Origin: Rheinheimera salexigens
Lineage (GTDB): Bacteria; Pseudomonadota; Gammaproteobacteria; Enterobacterales; Alteromonadaceae
Assembly (NCBI RefSeq): GCF_001752395.1
Contig: NZ_MKEK01000001.1
Location: forward strand, 2,045,259-2,109,258
Reading direction: 5' to 3'
DNA length: 64,000 bases
Both the position numbers and the translations under genes were made by a program. Shown here one piece after another: positions 1-9,316 of this stretch (position 1 is its first letter; every line of letters starts with the position of its first letter). The notes under the pieces were generated by a model, which did no database searches, was not told where the DNA came from, and worked only from the letters and a program-made list of their open reading frames with translations.

Positions 1-229
1 CTTGATGTAAAGCATCGGTTAATATTCTTACTGACACTTCACGGCAGCGATTAACAATGCTGCGGATAGTATCAACGACTAATTGACTAGCCACATCTCC
101 CGCCGCATGTCCACCCATACCATCAGCGACGACCCAAACCCCAGCTTCAAATAAATCGACACAAGCATCTTCATTTATTTTTCGCACCAATCCAGTATGG
201 CTTTGTGTATGAGAAACAATATGACTCAT
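1..229 (-). CDS. PP2C-family protein phosphatase of the T6SS locus (partial, N-terminus only)
   Basis: Only the first 76 codons lie in the window; the gene runs off the left edge. The translation starts MSHIVSHTQSHTGLVRKINE and contains VVADGMGGHAAGDVAS, the metal-binding DGMGGH signature of PP2C/Stp phosphatases. It starts 2 bp after the tagF stop, so it is the last visible gene of the T6SS operon. In T6SS loci with a kinase and an FHA protein this phosphatase (PppA/Stp type) removes phosphothreonine from the FHA scaffold and switches firing off. That role here is inferred from context; the family call is firm. Confidence 0.85.
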   Translation of the reverse strand, partial: MSHIVSHTQSHTGLVRKINEDACVDLFEAGVWVVADGMGGHAAGDVASQLVVDTIRSIVNRCREVSVRILTDALHQ

Positions 230-231
230 GT

Positions 232-969
232 CTACTTTCCTGCTGCTTTAGTTTGACTAGGTTTAATTTGGCTATGCTGCCAGCCCCATCGTTGCCAATC
301 ACCATCTAACATGGCAGCAAACTGACTAACTTGCGGCAAGCCTGTGCTAAGTAAGGTGCAAGGCGGAATAAGCTCAGAGCCTTGAGTCCACCAGATACAA
401 TAACGGCCATAGTGCTGCTGATAGCTTTGATGCAGCAATAAAGCCGGATCAATATCATCCGCAACCTCAATAGCAATTGCCGCTTTGGCTTGGGTGCGCG
501 TAGTATGTCCCAACTGAATTTGTTGTTCAGCTGGCCACTCTAAGCTTTGTTTTGTTAATAGTTTCTGCCAATGTGTCAGATTAAAGTCATCTTCTAATAC
601 TTGCAAAATCAAGCTTTCATGCTGTTCAGTCCAGCTTTGCTGTAACCTTGCTTGCACTACCGGAGCCTGCAACACTTTAGCTAGGGTAAATGGATAGTGC
701 CGGCCAACTTGATCGACACTGGGAATTAAGCTGCCGAGCATAGGGCTATTACCACAGACATCGGCCGATAGCGCAAAGTGCCAAATTGGACTGGTGAGAT
801 ACGTGTCTAACCACTGGTCGGTTAACTGCTCACGACTCACTGCCAATACGGCTTGTAGCCACTCATTCCAGCTATCTACAAAACCCATGGTTAAGCCTTG
901 GCTTAAAAAATCACCTCGGCTAGGTATTTTGCCTGAATAGCCAAGCTCTGTTATAAGGTTGCCGGACAA
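232..969 (-). CDS. tagF: T6SS-associated protein TagF
   Basis: The core ELGYSGKIPSRGDFLSQGL near the N-terminus, followed by a W/F-rich region, is characteristic of TagF/ImpM, a cytoplasmic negative regulator of type VI secretion that works through the FHA/Fha1 branch. The frame can be extended to a TTG at 996, but a GGAGG lies at 977-981, seven bases before the TTG at 967-969. I therefore choose that TTG, giving 245 residues and a 19-bp overlap with the end of tssM. There is no ATG near the start. It lies between tssM and the PP2C gene, as in other phospho-regulated T6SS clusters. Function is assigned by family. Confidence 0.85.
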   Translation of the reverse strand: MSGNLITELGYSGKIPSRGDFLSQGLTMGFVDSWNEWLQAVLAVSREQLTDQWLDTYLTSPIWHFALSADVCGNSPMLGSLIPSVDQVGRHYPFTLAKVLQAPVVQARLQQSWTEQHESLILQVLEDDFNLTHWQKLLTKQSLEWPAEQQIQLGHTTRTQAKAAIAIEVADDIDPALLLHQSYQQHYGRYCIWWTQGSELIPPCTLLSTGLPQVSQFAAMLDGDWQRWGWQHSQIKPSQTKAAGK

Positions 970-3900
970 CTGAATGCCTCCAATGCTTTGTTCCAAAATG
1001 GATTGTTTACTGTATCAGGAACCATTTCAACACGAGCATTATTGCCCTGAACAGCAAGGTGTAAGATTTTATCTTGCTTGGTTTCTGGTCTGTTTTGACT
1101 AATATTATCCAGGAAACGAAACCAAGACCATTCACCCGCTTGGCTAGTATTTGCCGGTAAACCGGCATTCGCTGGAGTGAAAACTAAACGGGTTTCTAGT
1201 TTATTTCTGTCACCTGGCCAAAAAAATTGCCGCATTCTTGAGGGGCCATGCCGATAGGATAGCTCTTGGCCGTCTAACTCTAAGAGTAAATGGGTTATAT
1301 GCCGGTCAAGATAAATTGGCCTTAAACTAAAGCCTACATTTAACTTCTGACTGCCTTCGGCAAAAAAGGCAGCGCGTATTTGCTGAGCATTTTGAAAAGT
1401 TTTTAATACTTGGTGATCTAAACCAATATCCTTTTTAAACGTCCAAGTGGCGCGACTGGTGTTAACAAATGGCTTTAAATATTCAGCAAAAAATTGCTCT
1501 AACGTACCGCCATAACCAAAGAAACGTTCAAAATCTCGCAACTTAATATCATTAGAACTGGCTCTATTCAGTGGATAACGACCAGCAATGGCGCGTTTAT
1601 ATTCCGCTAAGACAGTGCCTTGCCAAGCTTCATTAATATGTTGGCGGCTACCTTGAGCAAATAGCTGAGTGGTTTCAGTAGAAATATCACCTAACCAATC
1701 TGAAAAAGGTTGCGGAATATCACTTTTCAGCCGGCGTAAGGCGACACTTAATTCATTACTGCCTTTGCCACTAAGCTGATTACTATACGCTTGTCTAGCC
1801 ATACCGCCTGGCATATATAAGCGCTCTAAATAATCATGATACAGTCGACTTGTAGCTTCTATTTGGCTGAACTCTGCTTCACCTAACTTTAAAATAGCGG
1901 CAAAAGCGTGCTCAACTTCTTTACCGGGTAACGACTTCGCCATATTAGGCATTTTATCTGGCATAATTCGGGTTAACCGCGATTTCTGAGAGGAGAACGT
2001 GGTATCTGCTACTTTACCAGCAACATCTAATGCCATGTCGGCTTCTTCAGATTGTGGCAAATGGGTTAAGCGAACGTTTTGCTGTACCGCTTTAATAATA
2101 TTTTGTATTGGTTGCTCTGGGCCTGAAAGTACTTTAGTCACCAATACCCCTTGCTCAACATTGCCCACGCGATCTAACGTAAGGTCGTCTAACAATTCTT
2201 GCCAAACGTAAACATAATCGCGAAAATATTTAGCCGTAACTTGAGCTGACAAAGTGCTATCACTGCCCTCAGTACCTTGCTGATTGATATCACCATATAC
2301 CCAACTATCTTCCATTAAGCTGCGAATAATACGCCGCTTTTCAATATTAAATAGACCATGAAATCCCTTATAGGTATAAAGCCCTGAGATACCTTGTTGC
2401 AAAGGTAATCCACTCTTACGCTTAACCACTTTTATGCCATCTGTGCCAAGTACATCAACAATTCTAAAATCTGGGATATGGCTTTTACTTAGCTCTGTTT
2501 TAATGCGTTGATAGGCCCGCTCGGCCAAAGGCACGGTTAATAACAATTCTCTAGCCGCTATAACAGCGGGTTCATTATAAACCGCCCCTTTAATATGGCC
2601 TTCTAGTAAGGCGTTTAAATGACTTTGTAACGAAATACGTAAATCGTGATTCAACTCGCCGGCAAAGCGTCGGGCTAAATAAAATTCAAACCAACTAGTT
2701 AACTGCTCAAGTTCAAACCGATCGGGGTTAAAAAGCATTAAATACGTTTTTAAGGTTTCGTATAAGTAATCACGATGTTCAGAATTTTGCTGCATTTCAG
2801 CAGTTAAACTACTGAGCAAAAACGGTACAAATTGATTAAATAAGCCATTTTTGTAGGCTGTTTTACCGGCTTGACCCAGTTTATCGCCTTGATACAAACC
2901 ATAATTTTTTGGCCCATCGGCGGGAATAATGCCTGCATAACCCGCGGGTAAATCCCGTAATAAATTAAGTTGCTGATTTAAATCGACCACGTTTTCATCA
3001 AGCAGTGTTTTATCGGCTAACTGTTGATATTGGTTCATTGAATTGGCAACTTCATCAACCAGTTGTTTATTCCAACTGTAGCTACCCGCCCAAGCAAATA
3101 ATAACCATGCCGACACTAAAGCCGAACTAGCTAATACGCCATGTCGGATCCAACGATGCTTATTTTTATGATGCAAATTAACCGAGGCTAATTCCCGCTC
3201 TGGGATCACAATCTCTTCAAAAAACCGTTTAATAAAGTAACTTTCACCTTCACCTGTTTGCCTGCGCATTGGCGGTTCAGCTAAACCAAAGTTATTGCCC
3301 AATTGCGACATAACCCGATCAATCGGCACCCCCTCTTGGGTTGCACTAGCAATATAAACGCCGCGTAACAAAGTAGACTTTTCAAATGGATTAGGTGCAA
3401 AGATTTCTTTTAAAAAATCATCGGCGGCACTTTGTAGCAACCGTAACTGGCGTGGAAATTCATAAATGGCCGCTCTATTATCTTGGTCATGTTCATTTTG
3501 TAATCGACTGAATAAGCGCTGAGTTAAGCGATTAATCATGTTGTGGAATTCTTTATTAAATAATGACACTGGCCCTTTTTCGTCATTATCAATGGCAAAG
3601 GTCATGCCCCAAACTTGTTCACGCTCTTCTTCACTTAAGGTATGAAAAAACTCGGTAAAACCTGCAATTAAATCTGCTTTGGTAAACATGACATAAACTG
3701 GAAATGTCATGCCTAATTGATTTTGTAGTTCTTGCACCCGCTGCTTAATAGCACGTGCATGTAAATGCCGTTCAGTGCGGGTTTGGCTGAGTAAATCAGC
3801 TAAACTAACAAAAACAATTACGCCATTAATTGGCCGTTTAGGCCGGTATTTACGTAATAGGCCTAAAAACCCCTGCCATGCGGTAGAGTCTTGAGACGCA

Positions 3901-4493
3901 TGACTGTCTTGGGTGGTATAACGACCCGCCGTATCAATTAATACCGCTTGATTGGTAAACCACCAATCACATTGCCGCGTACCGCCAATACCTTCAATAG
4001 CATCAGTGCCCAATTGTTCTTTTAATGGAAACTCTAAACCGGAGTTTTTCAGGGCGGTGGTTTTACCTGAGCCAGGTGGCCCAATTAACATGTACCAAGG
4101 TAATTGATAAATATCGCGTGATTTACTAAAGCGAGCATGTTTTAAAATATCTAAGGCTTTTTGCATCCTTTCACGCAATACAGCAATATCGCGTTTAGCC
4201 AATTCATCTTGAGGTTGTTGTTCATCGCCATTTAATAAATTATCAACCGCTTGCTGATGAGAACGCGATTCTTTTAAGCCCTTTATATAATGACTCCCAC
4301 CCCAAATTACCGCGATAACTAGCAAAGTTACTAACCTTGCGCTAACCGTTGCTAAAGGTTCGTATCCTGCAATAGCCAATAGTGGCCCACCAAACCAAAT
4401 TAATAATGCCAGCGCGAGTAAGCCCAATACTGTAATCGTAATACGTGATTTAAGTAGGCGAAATACAGATTGCAGCACAGTTTTAAACTTCAT
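951..4493 (-). CDS. tssM: T6SS inner-membrane protein TssM (IcmF)
   Basis: An 1180-residue IcmF-family protein, the usual size for TssM. Two transmembrane segments lie near residues 19-40 and 50-68 and a third near 450-470, placing the large C-terminal part in the periplasm. A complete Walker A motif GPPGSGKTT lies at about 138-146, with a DTAG motif near 187-190, so the cytoplasmic NTPase domain looks intact. TssM spans the inner membrane and contacts TssL and the lipoprotein TssJ to form the membrane complex that anchors the baseplate. The start has AAGGGA six bases upstream. It follows tssL by 22 bp in the same direction and its end overlaps tagF. Confidence 0.95.
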   Translation of the reverse strand: MKFKTVLQSVFRLLKSRITITVLGLLALALLIWFGGPLLAIAGYEPLATVSARLVTLLVIAVIWGGSHYIKGLKESRSHQQAVDNLLNGDEQQPQDELAKRDIAVLRERMQKALDILKHARFSKSRDIYQLPWYMLIGPPGSGKTTALKNSGLEFPLKEQLGTDAIEGIGGTRQCDWWFTNQAVLIDTAGRYTTQDSHASQDSTAWQGFLGLLRKYRPKRPINGVIVFVSLADLLSQTRTERHLHARAIKQRVQELQNQLGMTFPVYVMFTKADLIAGFTEFFHTLSEEEREQVWGMTFAIDNDEKGPVSLFNKEFHNMINRLTQRLFSRLQNEHDQDNRAAIYEFPRQLRLLQSAADDFLKEIFAPNPFEKSTLLRGVYIASATQEGVPIDRVMSQLGNNFGLAEPPMRRQTGEGESYFIKRFFEEIVIPERELASVNLHHKNKHRWIRHGVLASSALVSAWLLFAWAGSYSWNKQLVDEVANSMNQYQQLADKTLLDENVVDLNQQLNLLRDLPAGYAGIIPADGPKNYGLYQGDKLGQAGKTAYKNGLFNQFVPFLLSSLTAEMQQNSEHRDYLYETLKTYLMLFNPDRFELEQLTSWFEFYLARRFAGELNHDLRISLQSHLNALLEGHIKGAVYNEPAVIAARELLLTVPLAERAYQRIKTELSKSHIPDFRIVDVLGTDGIKVVKRKSGLPLQQGISGLYTYKGFHGLFNIEKRRIIRSLMEDSWVYGDINQQGTEGSDSTLSAQVTAKYFRDYVYVWQELLDDLTLDRVGNVEQGVLVTKVLSGPEQPIQNIIKAVQQNVRLTHLPQSEEADMALDVAGKVADTTFSSQKSRLTRIMPDKMPNMAKSLPGKEVEHAFAAILKLGEAEFSQIEATSRLYHDYLERLYMPGGMARQAYSNQLSGKGSNELSVALRRLKSDIPQPFSDWLGDISTETTQLFAQGSRQHINEAWQGTVLAEYKRAIAGRYPLNRASSNDIKLRDFERFFGYGGTLEQFFAEYLKPFVNTSRATWTFKKDIGLDHQVLKTFQNAQQIRAAFFAEGSQKLNVGFSLRPIYLDRHITHLLLELDGQELSYRHGPSRMRQFFWPGDRNKLETRLVFTPANAGLPANTSQAGEWSWFRFLDNISQNRPETKQDKILHLAVQGNNARVEMVPDTVNNPFWNKALEAFSCPATL

Positions 4494-4515
4494 AACATAT
4501 CCCTTGCTGTAAATA

Positions 4516-5820
4516 TTATGGTAACAGGTCTATTTCGACACGACGATTCAGTGCTCTATTTTCAGCACTATCATTGTCTGTTATCGGATTAGCATCGCCA
4601 TGCCCTTCTGGCCATAATCGGCCGCGTAAGTCGGCGCCGTGCGCTAACGCATCAGACATCGCGTTCGCTCGCGCTAACGATAAATGCCAATTAGATGGAT
4701 ACTTACTGGTAAATATAGGTTGGTTATCGGTATAGCCACTGACTAAAATTCGGCCTTCTGTCCCTTCTAAAGCGCGGGCAATTTTTCCCGCTACCGGCTG
4801 AAAGCTTTCATTAATACCGGTGCTTCCGGGGCTAAACAGTTGATCTAACGCCACGCGTATTCTTACCCGATCCGGTAACTCTATAATATCTAACAAGCCT
4901 CGGCGCATTTCGGTTTGCAGTAACTGTTGTAAACGCAGGGTATCGGCTTGAACTTTAATACTGCCGCCTTGTGCAGTATCTTGCTGCCAAGTAACTAAGG
5001 CATTTAGATCGCGATGTACAACGTTTGAGTAACTATTAATTTGATAATTTAAGTACATATACACACCGAGTAACACAGCCGCTATTACCGAACAAATAAC
5101 CCAAAGCGGCAAAGCGGCATTGAGTGTATTGCTGGCAACCACCTGACTGCGCCAACTGGATGATAACTCTCGTGCCGGTTCGCCGCGCTGCGAGCGAATG
5201 GCTTTATAGGCTTTATCACGATATTGCTCTAGTTGCTCGAAGCCACGATCTGCAATGCGCATTTTGCCGGCAAAGCCAAACGACAAACATAAATACTGCA
5301 GTTCAAGTAACTGTAAATGTGTTCTTGGTTCCGCAATGGCGTTATCTAATAAGGTAAAAAAATAGCTACCGCCAAAGGTTTCATTATGAAATGTGGCCAA
5401 TAAACTTTCTGTGGCCCAATCACTGTTTTCACCCCAGCTGGTATTCAACACTACCTCATCAATAAATGAACACATGCAATACCGGGCATTTTGAATAAGC
5501 TCGCTATCAATATCCTTTTGCCGTAATTGCTGCTCATATTGATTGATTAATTGTACACATTGCGATTTTAATGCAGAGACATCAGCATGCTGTCTGGTAT
5601 TGCGCATAGCAGGAATTAATGAAAATAACGCAGCAGCATCATCAATTAATACATTGTCACTAATCGATAACATGGGCATTTTTTGCACATTGTCGTGATT
5701 GCGAGCACTGGCTGATATCCGAGTTTTATCGACGTCAACTGCAGCTTGTGCTGATGCGGCTTGAGGTTTTTTCAGCCCTCGACCGCCAGGCTGCGGTTTC
5801 ATTACCGTTTTGTCTGACAT
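4516..5820 (-). CDS. tssL: T6SS protein TssL (DotU/IcmH) with C-terminal OmpA domain
   Basis: A 434-residue fusion. Roughly residues 55-225 form the cytoplasmic DotU/IcmH domain, a single hydrophobic anchor (LPLWVICSVIAAVLLGVYMY) follows near 240, and the C-terminus has an OmpA-like peptidoglycan-binding domain (ILVSGYTDNQPI ... SLARANAMSDAL). This is the 'evolved' TssL architecture that carries its own wall anchor instead of relying on a separate TagL. It partners TssM and TssJ in the membrane complex. The first 50 residues are rich in Gln/Gly/Ala and probably disordered. Same operon as tssK and tssM. Confidence 0.93.
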   Translation of the reverse strand: MSDKTVMKPQPGGRGLKKPQAASAQAAVDVDKTRISASARNHDNVQKMPMLSISDNVLIDDAAALFSLIPAMRNTRQHADVSALKSQCVQLINQYEQQLRQKDIDSELIQNARYCMCSFIDEVVLNTSWGENSDWATESLLATFHNETFGGSYFFTLLDNAIAEPRTHLQLLELQYLCLSFGFAGKMRIADRGFEQLEQYRDKAYKAIRSQRGEPARELSSSWRSQVVASNTLNAALPLWVICSVIAAVLLGVYMYLNYQINSYSNVVHRDLNALVTWQQDTAQGGSIKVQADTLRLQQLLQTEMRRGLLDIIELPDRVRIRVALDQLFSPGSTGINESFQPVAGKIARALEGTEGRILVSGYTDNQPIFTSKYPSNWHLSLARANAMSDALAHGADLRGRLWPEGHGDANPITDNDSAENRALNRRVEIDLLP

Positions 5821-5891
5821 GCTATTTCATCCATGTTGTCTTTATTACTATCACTAAATTTCTGTAGCTAAATTTTTTAACTAAAAGGCCA

Positions 5892-7220
5892 CTAGATTTT
5901 GATGGCCCATAGTTCAATTTTTAATCCCGGATAATTACCGGACAAATGCAATGCTAAGCCCCCACTATTGGCTAGGCGCTCCCAATAAATACTGCCTTTG
6001 TCTAGCTGAAAATATTGATAGCCGGCATGATAAGGTACTTGTCTAGGCGCGACCGGTAAGGCAGTAACCGAAATTCCCGGCAGCTGGTTATTAACCAACT
6101 CACGTATATGTTCAACAGGGCCAATTTTTAATCTAGACGGTAAGTATTTACGAATATCTTCAGTGGGTAAGTCTGCTGAAACCGCTAGCACAAATTGCGC
6201 ATATTCCAACATAGACTTATCGGTCAATGGGGTAACTAAAATACCAAACTTTGCTTGCTCTAAAGGTAAGGCTTGTGCGGTTTGCTCTAACACAACACTT
6301 AAGGTTTGGTTTAAAATAACACCAAGATTACCAAATACACTGGTCAGTTCTTCATGTTCATATTGTGGAAATGCCGGTGCCCGCTTTGTTCGGCTGGTAA
6401 AAGTAGCAAGTTCACCCAACATAGAGACCATTAATCGATAAAAGCTGTGTGGATGCTCTTGGGCACTGACTTTAATATGGCGTAATAGTGGTTCATATCG
6501 GTTTAAAATTTGCAGCATTAAAAAATCGGCTATGGTATTAGCGCTACCTTGGCCTTGGCCCAGCCTTTCTGATAACGCATCTGCGCGCTGGCATAACATG
6601 CCTAATGCTTCAGATACTAAAGCGCTAAGCTCAGCATTTTTTTGCACAGATAACAGCGGCGGTATAAAGTTTTTAACTAATTTAACTTCCCCCTGCTCAG
6701 TTATCTCTTTTATTCGCGCGATTGGCATACCAATAAAGCCACCGCGATCTTCCGACTCAAGTTTAAATAACAATTTTAACTTTGCTAACTGTAATAACTC
6801 GATTGCTTCCTCAGATAGACTATTATCACTGACACTATGATCGGCATAGCAAAAACGGGTGATGTCATTGGCTGTCACATCAGTAATATTTTGGCTATGT
6901 GGTTTATCGATAGCAATACATAAATACACCAGCTGATCACGACAAGATTTAGGAATTTGTAACGCAGTGGGCAGTGGTTCAACGCTAGGAGCTTGCACGA
7001 TAGTGCCATCCGGCATTAACGCATTGAGTTCAGACAAAGCAAATTGACCAAACTTCAAACTTTGTTCATCTACAGCACTATTTTGTACGCCCCATGCATA
7101 AGCACTAACTAAGGCATGTTGCTCACGTATCCGATAATCTAACGCCCGCTCTTGCTGTTGAAAATGCTGCGGACGTAAAAATAAACCTTCTGACCACGCA
7201 ACGCGACTATAATCACTCAT
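5892..7220 (-). CDS. tssK: T6SS baseplate protein TssK
   Basis: A 442-residue protein beginning SRVAWSEGLFLRPQHFQQQE, the near-invariant N-terminus of TssK (ImpJ/VasE). TssK is the cytoplasmic trimeric adaptor joining the baseplate to the TssL/TssM membrane complex. Length matches the family (about 440-450). It is flanked by tssJ upstream and tssL downstream, the canonical tssJ-tssK-tssL order. A purine-rich AAGGAA precedes the ATG. Confidence 0.95.
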   Translation of the reverse strand: MSDYSRVAWSEGLFLRPQHFQQQERALDYRIREQHALVSAYAWGVQNSAVDEQSLKFGQFALSELNALMPDGTIVQAPSVEPLPTALQIPKSCRDQLVYLCIAIDKPHSQNITDVTANDITRFCYADHSVSDNSLSEEAIELLQLAKLKLLFKLESEDRGGFIGMPIARIKEITEQGEVKLVKNFIPPLLSVQKNAELSALVSEALGMLCQRADALSERLGQGQGSANTIADFLMLQILNRYEPLLRHIKVSAQEHPHSFYRLMVSMLGELATFTSRTKRAPAFPQYEHEELTSVFGNLGVILNQTLSVVLEQTAQALPLEQAKFGILVTPLTDKSMLEYAQFVLAVSADLPTEDIRKYLPSRLKIGPVEHIRELVNNQLPGISVTALPVAPRQVPYHAGYQYFQLDKGSIYWERLANSGGLALHLSGNYPGLKIELWAIKI

Positions 7221-7250
7221 CTACTCTAGTTCCTTTTTTGCGTGGTAATT

Positions 7251-7733
7251 TTAACGTTTGCGTTCAAGATCATGCTCACGGATATACACCGCTAATTTGT
7301 CAACATAAACATAAAGATCGTCATATCCGGTGGGCTTTACATCAACAACAGCACGCCATCTGGCACCTTCAATATCGCGATATGCAGCAATAACAGCGAC
7401 AGCTTTTGTTGCAGGTTGTAGCGACATTTTGTAACTAATTCGCTGGCCTGGTTGAAACACCAACTCATCTTTTTTCAATAAATCAGTGCGTAACACTTGA
7501 TCGGCATTATCATAAATGGCAAAAAAATCTTGGTTTTCAATAATAGTTTTAGATGCCAACTCATAAACTTTAATAATGACGGGTGAAGGTCTGCCATCAA
7601 AATCTGGGTTAAGATCGTCGGCAACATTAAAATGCAGCGTCGTAGAAGGAGGAAAGGTTCCGTAAAACGTTTGGCACCCACCGAGTAATATAAGACTGAA
7701 TACCATGAGAATAATATATTTAACATGTTGCAT
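7251..7733 (-). CDS. tssJ: T6SS outer-membrane lipoprotein TssJ
   Basis: 160 residues with a type II signal peptide: a hydrophobic stretch ending in the lipobox LLGGC, so Cys20 is the predicted lipidated residue. The remaining body, with FQPGQRISYKMSL and a late AAYRDIEGARWR motif, matches TssJ (VasD/Lip). TssJ sits in the outer membrane facing the periplasm and binds the C-terminal part of TssM. An AGGAG lies eight bases before the ATG. It is 31 bp downstream of tagH and 31 bp upstream of tssK. Confidence 0.93.
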   Translation of the reverse strand: MQHVKYIILMVFSLILLGGCQTFYGTFPPSTTLHFNVADDLNPDFDGRPSPVIIKVYELASKTIIENQDFFAIYDNADQVLRTDLLKKDELVFQPGQRISYKMSLQPATKAVAVIAAYRDIEGARWRAVVDVKPTGYDDLYVYVDKLAVYIREHDLERKR

Positions 7734-7763
7734 GTTTTCTGCTCCTAAATAGCTGTGGTTAGC

Positions 7764-9098
7764 TTATCTTTTGGCTAAATACTGTTCGTAAGCACTGATG
7801 AAGTCATCATTCACACCACCGTTACTAGTGCTTTTTAATTCGGTTGTTAAATTGCTGTGGGTTAAACGATAATGCTGCCATAAGCGTGCTTGGCGTTGAG
7901 CTGGATTTATTTTATCGATAAAGGACTGACTAAAATCAGCTTGTTCAAATTGTCTGGGCGCTAACTGCGCTAATAGCCCATTGGAGATCCCTGCCACACC
8001 CGCCAACATTGCCGCTTCATGCTCGGCAATGTCATTAAAGGCTTCTGCAATTGCTTGTTTAGCGGGCATAAAGCTAGAACTGGGACGATTAAATAAATTA
8101 TGAAAGGCTTCATCCATACTGGCAGAAAATTTAAGGGGATTGTTTTCTCGCTGCTGAAACGTAGTTTGATTAACTCTAAAACTATTTTTTACTTTAGATC
8201 GCGCTCGCATAACGTCGATTAAGCCTAATATTGACTGCTGTAATGCGCTGCCTAATTGTTGCCATTGCTGGCCAGTTAAGGTATTTGCATCTAAGTCAGC
8301 CACTCCAAGTCCTGTTAAAAATGCCGTTAGTTGGCTTTGCTCATCAACACCATTGTTTACCGCTGTTTTTCGGCTTGTTGTCGCTGGTTTATCCGGCATT
8401 TTTTCGGTTAAAACCGGTTCTGAATGAGAAGACCAGGCATTGTTCCAATCATCAGGGATCAACGCTGCAGGGGCTAAATAATGATCATCCATAGCTAAAT
8501 CATGGTTCTGATTCTGACTCTGGTTATAAATAGAATTAGGATTGTTTTTATGGTCTTGATGTTGAGAATGACCCTGAGCATTAAAGCTACTAGCACTATG
8601 GTCCATTGCGCTAGTATCCATTTGGCTCATTGCGCCGGCTACTCTTGGTGCCGTAAAGTGATCAATACTAAAGCCGCTCTCTACGCTACTAATTTGAGTT
8701 GCCAACTGTTGTTTATGCTGAGCTTTATCTGTTGATGGCTTTGGTTTTTCTGCTGTTGCTGCGCCGTGTTCAATTAGTTGTACCTGGATTTCATAATCAC
8801 CCAAACATAAAATATCAGCCGATTGCAATTGATGTGAATTTTCACCTAAAGCATCTACCGCTCGATTAACAAATAATCCATTGGTTGATTTATCAATAAT
8901 ATAATAATGGCCTTGGTTAAATGTAATTTCAGCATGAATGCCAGACACCACTCTTTCTGGATCAGGTAAATACCAGTCAGCTTGTTCTGAACGGCCCAAG
9001 CTGCCACCGCTAGCTGTAAAGCGCTTTATTGAAACTTGTTTCGGTGACAATCTGTGATAACTCAACACAGATAACTCTAGTAACTTATCCCTATGCAC
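7764..9098 (-). CDS. tagH: T6SS-associated FHA-domain protein TagH (Fha)
   Basis: 444 residues. Residues about 25-110 form a forkhead-associated phosphothreonine-binding domain (GGSLGRSEQADWYLPDPERVV followed by SGIHAEI and NGLFVN). The middle (about 120-250) is low-complexity, rich in His, Asn, Gln and Ser. The last 190 residues match the C-terminal domain of TagH. Such proteins are phosphorylated by the T6SS kinase and promote assembly of the apparatus. The start codon is GTG with AGGAG nine bases upstream. It is the first gene of the leftward operon and is divergent from the kinase gene at 9317. Confidence 0.9.
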   Translation of the reverse strand: MHRDKLLELSVLSYHRLSPKQVSIKRFTASGGSLGRSEQADWYLPDPERVVSGIHAEITFNQGHYYIIDKSTNGLFVNRAVDALGENSHQLQSADILCLGDYEIQVQLIEHGAATAEKPKPSTDKAQHKQQLATQISSVESGFSIDHFTAPRVAGAMSQMDTSAMDHSASSFNAQGHSQHQDHKNNPNSIYNQSQNQNHDLAMDDHYLAPAALIPDDWNNAWSSHSEPVLTEKMPDKPATTSRKTAVNNGVDEQSQLTAFLTGLGVADLDANTLTGQQWQQLGSALQQSILGLIDVMRARSKVKNSFRVNQTTFQQRENNPLKFSASMDEAFHNLFNRPSSSFMPAKQAIAEAFNDIAEHEAAMLAGVAGISNGLLAQLAPRQFEQADFSQSFIDKINPAQRQARLWQHYRLTHSNLTTELKSTSNGGVNDDFISAYEQYLAKR

Positions 9099-9316
9099 TA
9101 CGAAACACTCCTACCAGCAAGCTGTAAACAATTTATTAACCACAAATTGGCAGTAAAGGTTAATTTAAATCAATTGTTACGTCAACTGCATAAATGTTAA
9201 TGATGATAAATTATTGAAGATGACACATAGGTTTAATTGTGAAATAATTGTCTTATGAATGGCAATTATAGCTATGGCGTTAAGACTGATAAAAATAATA
9301 AAGGAGTTTGATACTG

